NCBI GenBank assembly: GCA_040218145.1
Contig: JAVJQK010000126.1
Span: forward strand, 59,434-123,433
Direction of reading: 5' to 3'
DNA: 64,000 nt
DNA from: Sandaracinaceae bacterium
GTDB lineage: Bacteria > Myxococcota_A > Polyangia > Polyangiales > Sandaracinaceae
In this document: positions 31,430 to 39,403 of the stretch, piece by piece
Position numbering within the stretch: the stretch's first letter is position 1
How the letters are laid out: each line of letters begins with the position of its first letter
Made by a program: the position numbers and the translations under genes
Notes under the pieces: generated by a model
The model's input: the letters and a program-made list of their open reading frames with translations, nothing else
What the model was told of the DNA's origin: nothing
Database searches by the model: none

Positions 31430-31947
31430 GCGGGCAAAGTACCACGCACGGTACACGCCCCGCCCGAACCGATCGCTCCTCAGGTTTTCAGCTCCGGCCG
31501 GGCTGGCGAGCTCCCGGCTCCGTCCCGCGTCTGGTGAGCCCGAGCGCTCGCGGCGGCTCTGGCCGCTGGAGCGCGTACTGCGCCTCGCCGATGCCCTCGG
31601 CGAGGGTCCACCCGCGGACGTCGGTGTGCACCCACGCGTCGATCGACCCGAACCACGCCACCTCGCCACCCCGGCCTCCTCGAACAACGCGCTCAGCTGC
31701 AGGTGCGCACGACTCCGAGCTCGGCACCGGGGCTGCGCGCCCACGCCCTGGGGACGGTCCCATTCATTCATCGAAGTCCCGGGAGTGAGACGGTCCACCG
31801 TCTACGCCGCTCGACGGCGAGCGCGACGTCGAGCCGCGAGCGCCTCTCGCCCTGATGAGGGACGTCACTCTGCAATTGGTTCATCCACCCCTTTTTGGCA
31901 GTCGTCGGTTGGTGTACGGTGATTGCACAGCACCGTGGGGGTGGATC
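31430..31947. other. 518-bp region between divergent lipoprotein genes
   Basis: No intact gene. It contains a degraded methyltransferase fragment (31575-31702) and, near 31900-31947, the likely promoter region of the cysteine-rich lipoprotein. Longer frames on both strands are shadows or remnants. Confidence 0.6.
31575..31702 (-). pseudogene. Frameshifted remnant of a SAM-dependent methyltransferase
   Basis: On the minus strand LQLSALFEEAG (31702-31670) and, in a second frame from about 31664, AWFGSIDAWVHTDVRGWTLAE line up end to end. Together they resemble a segment of class I methyltransferases where a LRALFxEAG helix precedes a TDVRGWTLA strand. One frameshift near 31670 separates them and neither end continues into a gene. 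Confidence 0.4.
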
Positions 31948-34590
31948 ATGCGCTCGACTAGCCGGGTAGTTTTTCTCGTCAGTCTTTCGGCCGTCCTGGC
32001 CGCTTGCGGAGGCGAATCTTCGCCTACCGACGGCGGGGACGCCGCCCTGATGGACGGTGGAGGCGAGCTCGGAGATCGAGCCGTCGCCGGCTGCGGTAAC
32101 GGCACGCTGGAGCGCGGTGAGGCGTGTGACGATGGCAACGTCGAGGACGGAGACGGTTGCAGCGCCGACTGCATGAGCGACGAGTCCTGTGGCAACGCGA
32201 CCCTCGACTCCGCGGCCGGTGAGCTCTGCGACGATGGCAACACGGATGACGGAGACGCGTGTCGCGGCGACTGCCTCTCCGACTACCGCTGTGGAAACGG
32301 AGTCGTCGATACGACGAGCGACGGGGCGGACTCGGACGAGGTCTGCGACGACGGCAACACGGTCAATGGCGACGGGTGCAGCGCAGCGTGTGACTCGGAC
32401 GAGAGTTGTGGGAACGGCGTCGTTGATCTCGGCGCGGGTGAGGTCTGCGATGATGGCAATACCGTGGACGGTGACGAGTGCAGCGCCGACTGCTCCGTCA
32501 GCATGCTCTGCGGCAATGGGATGCTCGATGGCAGCGAGGAGTGCGACGACGGCAACAGCTCGGACGGTGATGGCTGCTCCTCCAGTTGCCTGAACGAGCG
32601 CTGTGGCAACGGCCGGGTCGACGCTGGCGAGGAGTGCGACGACGGCAACGCCGACGACGCCGATGGTTGCACCGCGAGTTGCACTTTCACCTGCTCGGCC
32701 GATGCCGACTGCGACGACGCCGATATCTGCAACGGCGTGGAGACGTGCACGGATCCGGGCACGGACCTCAGCCGATGCGTCCCTCCCTCTGCTCCCGCAG
32801 CCGACGGCACCAGCTGCGGAAGCGGGCTCATCTGCCTCAGCGGTGGCTGCGTCTCATCCGCTTGCGGTGATGGCTTCACCGACGGCTCGGAGCAGTGTGA
32901 CGACGGGAACGCGGTGGACGGAGACGGCTGCGAGAACGACTGCACTTTCACGTGCTCTTCGGCTGCCGACTGCGATGACGGCAATGTCTGCAGTGGGGCC
33001 GAGACGTGCGCCAATCCCGGAACCGCGGCGAGCATGTGTGCGGCGGGAACCCCTCCGAGCGATGGAACGAGCTGCGGGGGAGGGCGCATCTGTCGTGGCG
33101 GTACCTGCGCCATGGCTGGCTGCGGGGACGGGGTCGTGTCGGGCGCCGAGGACTGCGACGACGGGAACACGACGAGCGGCGACGGATGCGATGCCGACTG
33201 CACGTGGACTTGTAGTAGTGGCGCGGACTGCAGCGACGGGAACGCGTGCAACGGCGCCGAGACTTGCAGCTCACCCGGCACCCTGGCGAGCCGATGCATG
33301 GCGGGGACGCCGCCGTCCACGGGGACGAGCTGTGGGGCCGGACGTATCTGCGTCGGGGGTGGCTGTGTCGCCGCGCGCTGTGGAGACGCCATCGTCACGG
33401 CGCCCGAGCAGTGCGACGACGGCAACATGGTGAACGGAGATGGATGCCAGAACGACTGCACCTGGACCTGCTCGGGCGCCGCGGACTGCGCTGACACGAA
33501 CGCCTGCAACGGCAGTGAGGTTTGTGCGAACCCGGGCTCTCTGATGAGCCGTTGCATGCCGGGGACGCCGCTCGCCGATGGGGCTGCCTGCGACCGTGAC
33601 ATGATGCCTGGCACACGGGACATCTGTCGCGCATCGAGCTGCGTCGCCTCCGCCTGTGGTGATGGGTTCACCGACGCGGGCGCTTCGCCGCCCGAGCAAT
33701 GTGACGACGGGAACACCGTCGGGGGAGATGGTTGCAGCTCGACCTGCCAGACGGAGGTCGTGGTGCCGACCGGGTTCCGGATCACCTCGCTCGATCTCAT
33801 CTCCCCGCGCATCGTCTACAACATCCCGTTCCGCGGCTGTCGCGACCTGACGGAGACGCCGACCGACATCCCCTTCTCGGGCCCGTTCAGCGTGAACATG
33901 GCGCTTCAAGACGAGATCGACTCGTACGGCCTCAACATCGTGAATCTGTTCCGGCCGCTGCAGCCGTCGGTCGCCACGAGCCCCCTCGACCTGCACCTCA
34001 ACGCGGACTGCATGATGGGGTCGCCGCGAGACACCTGCGGTCCCGACGCGACGCCCGACGTGATCATGACCACCGCGAACAACATGAGCGCCGGGACGTG
34101 CTTCACACCTGTGGCTGCCGACGTGAATACTCGAGCTGGGACGCCGGCGATGTACTCGCCGACGGTCAACACCGTCGGCGGTCCTTGTTATGTCACCAGC
34201 GAGACCAACCTGTCAGTGACCTTCGACGTCTCGGGTAGCGCGCTGATCGTTCCCCTCCAGCGGGCGCGCATCGCCGCGACCTACAGCGGCTCGCCCCCCA
34301 ATCGCCTGATCACGGGAGTCGTCACGGGGTTCATCACGGACCGCGACGCGGCCGACACGACCGTCACGCTGCCCTTCGTGGGGACCGTGCGCCTCTACGA
34401 GATGCTCCAGGCTGCGAACCGGTCCACCACGGACTCGATGGGCGCCACGGTCAACGACACCACGTGCAACCTCAACGGTGGCCCGATGGAAGACGATGGG
34501 GACACGATCACCTCGGGTGGCTCGACGGTGAGAGGGTTCTGGTTCTTCCTCAACTTCGAGGCAGATCTGGTCGACTGGACCGGTCCTTGA
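31948..34590 (+). CDS. Cysteine-rich lipoprotein with ten DUF4215 repeats
   Basis: An 880-residue protein starting at ATG 31948 with lipobox LAACGGE. Residues 45-600 carry ten DUF4215-type repeats (CGNGxxExGExCDDGNxxxGDGCxxxC). The first five are short; the next four have long Cys-rich extensions with SADCDD/ICNGxETC motifs, and the tenth is short. The C-terminal 270 residues form a distinct beta-rich domain with few Cys. DUF4215 proteins are a hallmark of Myxococcota and of some eukaryotes; they are thought to be disulphide-stabilised surface proteins. Role unknown. Confidence 0.9.
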   Translation: MRSTSRVVFLVSLSAVLAACGGESSPTDGGDAALMDGGGELGDRAVAGCGNGTLERGEACDDGNVEDGDGCSADCMSDESCGNATLDSAAGELCDDGNTDDGDACRGDCLSDYRCGNGVVDTTSDGADSDEVCDDGNTVNGDGCSAACDSDESCGNGVVDLGAGEVCDDGNTVDGDECSADCSVSMLCGNGMLDGSEECDDGNSSDGDGCSSSCLNERCGNGRVDAGEECDDGNADDADGCTASCTFTCSADADCDDADICNGVETCTDPGTDLSRCVPPSAPAADGTSCGSGLICLSGGCVSSACGDGFTDGSEQCDDGNAVDGDGCENDCTFTCSSAADCDDGNVCSGAETCANPGTAASMCAAGTPPSDGTSCGGGRICRGGTCAMAGCGDGVVSGAEDCDDGNTTSGDGCDADCTWTCSSGADCSDGNACNGAETCSSPGTLASRCMAGTPPSTGTSCGAGRICVGGGCVAARCGDAIVTAPEQCDDGNMVNGDGCQNDCTWTCSGAADCADTNACNGSEVCANPGSLMSRCMPGTPLADGAACDRDMMPGTRDICRASSCVASACGDGFTDAGASPPEQCDDGNTVGGDGCSSTCQTEVVVPTGFRITSLDLISPRIVYNIPFRGCRDLTETPTDIPFSGPFSVNMALQDEIDSYGLNIVNLFRPLQPSVATSPLDLHLNADCMMGSPRDTCGPDATPDVIMTTANNMSAGTCFTPVAADVNTRAGTPAMYSPTVNTVGGPCYVTSETNLSVTFDVSGSALIVPLQRARIAATYSGSPPNRLITGVVTGFITDRDAADTTVTLPFVGTVRLYEMLQAANRSTTDSMGATVNDTTCNLNGGPMEDDGDTITSGGSTVRGFWFFLNFEADLVDWTGP

Positions 34591-34628
34591 GGCGTGGGAG
34601 GGCGGGCCGCAGGTCCGCCCCCCCGGGC

Positions 34629-37301
34629 TCACCGCGGAATCCGTAGCTCCCAGACGTCTCCGAGGATGCGCGGCCCGCCGCCGAACCCGAGGCGGCCTCT
34701 CCAGCCGCCGATGATGAAGAGTCGTGCGTTCGGGGCGGTCGAGTCGTTCGACAGGAGCGCGATGTGGTTCGCGCGGCCCTCAGGTACTGCGTCGTCGTCT
34801 GGGCTCGGGGTCAGCCCCGTGAAGCTCACGGTGCTGCCGCTAACACCGACGGAGTAGAGGTCCGCGAAGTAGGTGGACCCGCTGCTGCCGCCGAACAGAT
34901 AGCTCGGGCTGCCGTTTGCGATGGAGTGCCCAGCGCGAGCGGTCGGCACGTCGCCCGCCGCCGTCAGCGTTTCCCACGATGGCGTACAGGTCTCGAGTCG
35001 GTGGGCATCGATGCTCGAGCCGCCAGCGCCGCCGATGATGATCGCAGCCCCGGAGGTCTCCACGAGGATCGCCGTCCCCGCTCGCGCCGACGGCGGCGTG
35101 CCGGCAGGGGACAGCGATGTCCATTCACAATCGGTGTCCAGGCTCGCGCATTGCATCGTGCTGACATCGTTCGTGGCGCCTCCAGGCGTCAGCCCACCGA
35201 AGACGGTCAGGTCTCCCCCGCAGCCCTCGAAGAAGGCGGCGCCGCTTCGAGGAGCAGGGGCGGTCGCGCCAGGCCGAAGCGTACGCGCGATCCACTGAGC
35301 CCCGTCGAGGCGCCACGTCGTCGTGTCGACGAAGCCGGTTGGGCCATCCGCGCCGCCGAAGAATGCCAGTAGCGGTGTGAACTCGAATGGTGTCGCGACG
35401 ACGTCTACGAAGGCCCGTGGAGCCGGGAGTCCCTCGGCGCCGTCGGGGACGACTGCGAGGCGCTCGAACCCGTCGAAGGGGCGTCCTCCCGCGATGTTCG
35501 CGGTCCAGGTCTCACCCCGAGGAGTGTCCGTCCGGTCGACGCCTCCGAACACACGGAGGTTCTCCTCCGTGACGATCCCCATCGAACCATGGAGGGGGCC
35601 GAGGACCTGGGTTCCGTGAGCGTGCACGTCATCGAGCGAATCCGCCGCGAAAGGAACTCCGAAGAGCTGATACTCCGCAGGCGAGAAGAGCCCGTCCTTC
35701 CCCGGGAAGTAGAGCCAACGCTCCGCTCTCGTGTCGTTGAGCAGGTAGCCCAAGAACTTCCCATCGATTCGCGGATCTGCGAGCGCCCGTTCCACCACGC
35801 TCATCGTGGCGAGATCCAGGGTCCAGAAGCCGGAGACGGAGCCGCTCGCGTTCACACCCCCGCCGAAGAAGATCCGCGACCCGTCGGGCGTGATGGCAGC
35901 GGCGAGCGCCGCGGCGGCGCGGGGGAGGCGCACCGAGGTCTCCACCGCACCCGACTCGATCGCATCCAGGTGAAGACGGTGAACCAGATCGGAGGGCGAC
36001 ATGGTCATGAACGACTCACCGCCTCCGAGGACGTAGACCTCTTCCGTTCCGGGGACGCGCACCCACGAGCCGAAGCCGAGCGCGGCGGGCTGAGCGCTGG
36101 CGACCCGACGCGTCATCCCGACGGCGCCACTCACGTCGATCTCGTAGAGATCGGTGGCCGTTCCACTCTCGTCGGGTGCCGAGACGATGATTCGATTTCG
36201 AGCCTCGTCGAAGACGGCGCCCAGCGCAAAGAGCGCTGGGACCTCTCCTTCCAGGGTCACTTCGCGCCAGGACTCTCGACCGCGGTCGGCCACGTCGAGC
36301 TCGAACAACGAAGCGCCGCTCGTCCCCGACGCATCCATGAAGAAGATCCGCTGGCCGACCGGGTCGAACAGGCCCTTCTGGGGGACGTCAGGCTGAAACT
36401 GAGGACCGGTCGCTCGAAGCCGGACGAAGCGATCTTCGAGCAGATCGTGTTCCCAGAGGTCCTGTCGCGGAGAGCTCGTCGTGCCGACGCCGAACAAGAC
36501 CCGCTCGTGACGAGGGTCGTGGGTGATGAACGTGACGCTGCCCCGGTCAGGCCAGTGCTGGATCCAGCGCAGGGTGTTCTCGACCACGACCGCGTCGCCA
36601 GCGTCCTGTGGGTCGGACTCATCCGTTCCGTCGGAAGCGGTCGCCTCGACCCGAACCGCCGCTCCCACGGGAATCGTGTCGAGCAATGGAAGTCGGCTAC
36701 CGGTCGCGCTCGCGGGCACGTCGTCGACCAGCCACCTGTAGCGAATGTTGACCGTGTCTCCGTCCGCATCGCGGGTCTGGCCCGGCATCGCGAAGAGGAT
36801 GTCTCCGGAGACGGGGCGGTAGCTGCTCAGACCCACCGTCTGGAGGGTCGGTGCCGTGTTCTGGATGACGACCTCGGCGCTCCCGGGCACGCCTCGTCGA
36901 TCGTCGATCGTCACCGGGGTGACTTCGACGCGCCAGGTCTGATCTTTGGCCGTCGCGTCGTTGGAGACGGTGGCGGACTCGTTCGACGCGTCGGCGCCGT
37001 CCACGAGCCATCGATATTCGTAGCGGATGGCGCCGCGATCGAGCGGATCGGTGCTCTCGGTGTCGATGGACGCCACCAGGTCGTCGAGGGTGCGCGCAGG
37101 GTCGGGGCCGATCGAGACCACGGGCGTGCTGGGCGCGTCGGGGCCCGCGTCGGGCGGCTGCATCGCGTCGGGGCCGGCGTCTCGGGGCCGCGCGCCGGAG
37201 TCGCCGTCGCCCACGAACTGGCCGTTGTCGAGGAGGAGGCTGCAGCCCGCCAGCGAGCACGCCAGAGCCAGTACCGAGAGACGCTTCACCATCGCACCCA
37301 T
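34629..37301 (-). CDS. Kelch-type beta-propeller lipoprotein
   Basis: An 890-residue lipoprotein. The signal peptide has lipobox LAGC (after SVLALACS), then an Asp/Pro linker, two Ig/PKD-like domains (near residues 40-125 and 125-215; YRWLVDG, YRWLVDD), and Kelch-like repeats to the C-terminus (EEVYVLGGGE, RIFFGGGV, NLRVFGGVD, DLTVFGGLT, AAIIIGGAG, PSYLFGGSS, LFIIGGWRG). ATG 37301 overlaps the upstream stop (TGATG), so it is coupled to the TPR gene; ATG 37307 is also possible. Probably an outer-membrane or surface lipoprotein. Confidence 0.85.
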   Translation of the reverse strand: MGAMVKRLSVLALACSLAGCSLLLDNGQFVGDGDSGARPRDAGPDAMQPPDAGPDAPSTPVVSIGPDPARTLDDLVASIDTESTDPLDRGAIRYEYRWLVDGADASNESATVSNDATAKDQTWRVEVTPVTIDDRRGVPGSAEVVIQNTAPTLQTVGLSSYRPVSGDILFAMPGQTRDADGDTVNIRYRWLVDDVPASATGSRLPLLDTIPVGAAVRVEATASDGTDESDPQDAGDAVVVENTLRWIQHWPDRGSVTFITHDPRHERVLFGVGTTSSPRQDLWEHDLLEDRFVRLRATGPQFQPDVPQKGLFDPVGQRIFFMDASGTSGASLFELDVADRGRESWREVTLEGEVPALFALGAVFDEARNRIIVSAPDESGTATDLYEIDVSGAVGMTRRVASAQPAALGFGSWVRVPGTEEVYVLGGGESFMTMSPSDLVHRLHLDAIESGAVETSVRLPRAAAALAAAITPDGSRIFFGGGVNASGSVSGFWTLDLATMSVVERALADPRIDGKFLGYLLNDTRAERWLYFPGKDGLFSPAEYQLFGVPFAADSLDDVHAHGTQVLGPLHGSMGIVTEENLRVFGGVDRTDTPRGETWTANIAGGRPFDGFERLAVVPDGAEGLPAPRAFVDVVATPFEFTPLLAFFGGADGPTGFVDTTTWRLDGAQWIARTLRPGATAPAPRSGAAFFEGCGGDLTVFGGLTPGGATNDVSTMQCASLDTDCEWTSLSPAGTPPSARAGTAILVETSGAAIIIGGAGGSSIDAHRLETCTPSWETLTAAGDVPTARAGHSIANGSPSYLFGGSSGSTYFADLYSVGVSGSTVSFTGLTPSPDDDAVPEGRANHIALLSNDSTAPNARLFIIGGWRGRLGFGGGPRILGDVWELRIPR

Positions 37302-38050
37302 CACCATCGGACCCACCCCGTCGCTCCCGCGCCATCCGCCGTCACCCAGGGGCTGAACGCGGTCGCCTGTTCGCTGCCCCCGCCCGAGCTGATTCCGATC
37401 AACAGGAGCGCGAGCCCCGCCGCGACTCCCGCCGCCCCCACCCCGAGGCCGATGTCCGCGACCAGCGCGAACGTGTCGGCCGTGGCGACCTCGTCGGCCG
37501 TGCAGCTGCGGGTCGCGCCGCAGCCGCTCTGGAGGGCGTCGTGCTCCGCCAGCGCCAGGCCGCCGAAGACGCCCATGGCCACGAAGCCCGCGGCGCCGAC
37601 CCCGAACGAGATGAGAGAGGTGGTGACGAGCCCTTCGTCGGGCCCTCGCTCCACCAGGACGGTCTCCCGGACCACGGGCTCGTCGTTCTCCCCCAAGCGC
37701 TCGGCGATCTCCTCGAGGAGACCATCGACCTCGCCGCGGTTCTGGACGAGCTCTCCGCCCTCGTCGAGATAGCGGAGGAAGGCGGTGCGAGCCTCTTCGT
37801 ACTGACCGGCGTCCTTCAGGCACTGACCCAGGTTGTAGAGCACCACGTACTGGCGTTCCTGGCCGTCCATCAGGTCGTAGACCTGATGAAAGAGCCGCGC
37901 TGCGTTGGCGTATTCGTGCGCTTCGTAGGCCTCGAGCGCCTCCGCGAACACGACCCGAGCCCGAGCGACCGGGTCCGTGTCCTCCTGCGCCGCCGCGAAG
38001 CTGGCGTTCAACGCGACGAGCGCCGCGAGCACCAGAGCTGTCTTCCGCAT
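37301..38050 (-). CDS. TPR-containing envelope protein with paired membrane helices
   Basis: A 249-residue protein. Signal peptide (RKTALVLAALVALNASFAAAQ), then TPR-like helices (ALEAYEAHEYANAARLFHQVYD, VVLYNLGQCLKDAGQYEEARTA) and two hydrophobic segments near residues 143-165 and 195-217. ATG 38050 follows AGGGGGA at 3-nt spacing. Its TGA overlaps the start of the Kelch lipoprotein, so the two are co-translated. This architecture repeats in several envelope genes of the window. Confidence 0.82.
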   Translation of the reverse strand: MRKTALVLAALVALNASFAAAQEDTDPVARARVVFAEALEAYEAHEYANAARLFHQVYDLMDGQERQYVVLYNLGQCLKDAGQYEEARTAFLRYLDEGGELVQNRGEVDGLLEEIAERLGENDEPVVRETVLVERGPDEGLVTTSLISFGVGAAGFVAMGVFGGLALAEHDALQSGCGATRSCTADEVATADTFALVADIGLGVGAAGVAAGLALLLIGISSGGGSEQATAFSPWVTADGAGATGWVRW

Positions 38051-38159
38051 CGTTCCCCCTCGATTGGTGAGCTTACACTGCATCGCGCGGAGTTCGGTCG
38101 AGTTGTCGACGACGTCCGTTTTCGCTCAAGCCGCGCGCCCGACCGCCGTTCTCGGGGGC

Positions 38160-39269
38160 GTGACCCGCCAACGCTCCATCGCGCCGACGGTTCGTCCGCC
38201 CGGCATCGGAGGACCGTCCGCGCCGCTCCTGCCGACGTGCCGTCCGCCCGCGCTCGGACAGAAGAAGGCGTCGTCCGGGGTGCACACGGCGCCGCGGAGG
38301 CGGAAGCGAGACAACACGCTGGTGCACGAGGGCGCCCGCGTCGGGGACAACCGCTTCGAGCTGATCCGGCCCCTCGGCGACGGCGGCATGGGCAAGGTCT
38401 GGCTCGCCAGGCACCTCGGGCTGCAGCGCCAGGTCGCGCTAAAGGTGCTGCATCGGCGCGTGCACGCGCAGGACGACCTGCGGAGGCGCTTCGAGCGCGA
38501 GGCGGTGGCGATCGGCCGGCTCCGCCACCAGGGCATCGTCGACGCGCTCGACTTCGGGGAGCTGTCCGACGGGCGGAAGTTCCTGGCCATGGAGTACGTG
38601 GAGGGCGAGACGCTCGACGCCATCGCCAAGCGCCTCCGGCGGCTGCCCTGGCGGGACGCGCTGCGCGTGGGCGTCCAGGTCGCGGACGCGCTGGCCTGCG
38701 CGCACGAGCACGGGGTGATCCACCGCGATCTCAAGCCGGACAACCTCATCGTGGAGGGCGGCGACGTCGCGTCGGGGCGCACCCGCATCCTCGACCTCGG
38801 CCTCGCTCGAGTGGAGAACGCGGTCGGGCTCAGCGGGATCTCCGACCACAACATCGCGATGGGCACGCCGAGCTACTCGGCCCCGGAGCAGCTGCTCGGT
38901 CAGCCCACCGACACGCGGGCCGACGTCTACGGGCTCGGCGCCGTGCTCTACCGGCTGATCACGGGGCAGCCCCCGTACTCCGGCGCCAGCTTCGAGGAGG
39001 TCGCCGAGAAGATGCACCGGGGTGACCTGGCGGCGCCGAAGAAGGTCTTCGCCGATCCGTCCCGGCCCAAGGCGCTCGACGCGCTGCTGATGCGATGTCT
39101 GGCCCGCGATCCGGACGCGCGACCCGGCTCGGCGATCGCCCTCGGTGACGCGCTCCGGGCCATCGAGACGCCCACCGTGCTGCCCTGGCGTCGCTACGCG
39201 GTCGGCGCCTTTCTGGTCTCCATCGGCGTCGGCGCGGGGGTTGGCGCGGCGATCCTCCTCGGCGGCTGA
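38160..39269 (+). CDS. Ser/Thr protein kinase with C-terminal membrane anchor
   Basis: A 369-residue kinase with the complete Hanks signature: glycine loop LGDGGMGKVWLAR, VALKVL lysine, HRDLKPDN, DLG (ILDLGLA) in place of DFG, and SAPEQ. One membrane segment near the C-terminus (YAVGAFLVSIGVGAGVGAAI) leaves only a few residues outside, so it senses through a partner or in the membrane. The start is uncertain: GTG 38160, 38280 and 38322 are all in frame and only the region after 38322 is conserved. Confidence 0.88.
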   Translation: MTRQRSIAPTVRPPGIGGPSAPLLPTCRPPALGQKKASSGVHTAPRRRKRDNTLVHEGARVGDNRFELIRPLGDGGMGKVWLARHLGLQRQVALKVLHRRVHAQDDLRRRFEREAVAIGRLRHQGIVDALDFGELSDGRKFLAMEYVEGETLDAIAKRLRRLPWRDALRVGVQVADALACAHEHGVIHRDLKPDNLIVEGGDVASGRTRILDLGLARVENAVGLSGISDHNIAMGTPSYSAPEQLLGQPTDTRADVYGLGAVLYRLITGQPPYSGASFEEVAEKMHRGDLAAPKKVFADPSRPKALDALLMRCLARDPDARPGSAIALGDALRAIETPTVLPWRRYAVGAFLVSIGVGAGVGAAILLGG

Positions 39270-39336
39270 GGGCGGTTCCCGAGCGGGGCTTTCGACCCCA
39301 GACACCTCGGAACGATCCCTACGGGCGCCCCGCGAG

Positions 39337-39376
39337 CAGAAACGATAGACTCGCGGGCGGACGGCTCAGAAACGAT
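39337..39376 (+). repeat. Two direct 10-bp repeats before the ccmF-ccmH gene
   Basis: CAGAAACGAT occurs at 39337-39346 and 39367-39376, three helical turns apart, upstream of the cytochrome maturation gene. It could be a regulator site; no known consensus fits. Confidence 0.35.
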
Positions 39377-39403
39377 TGAGCTTTTGGGGTCGTCCAATGA
39401 CTG

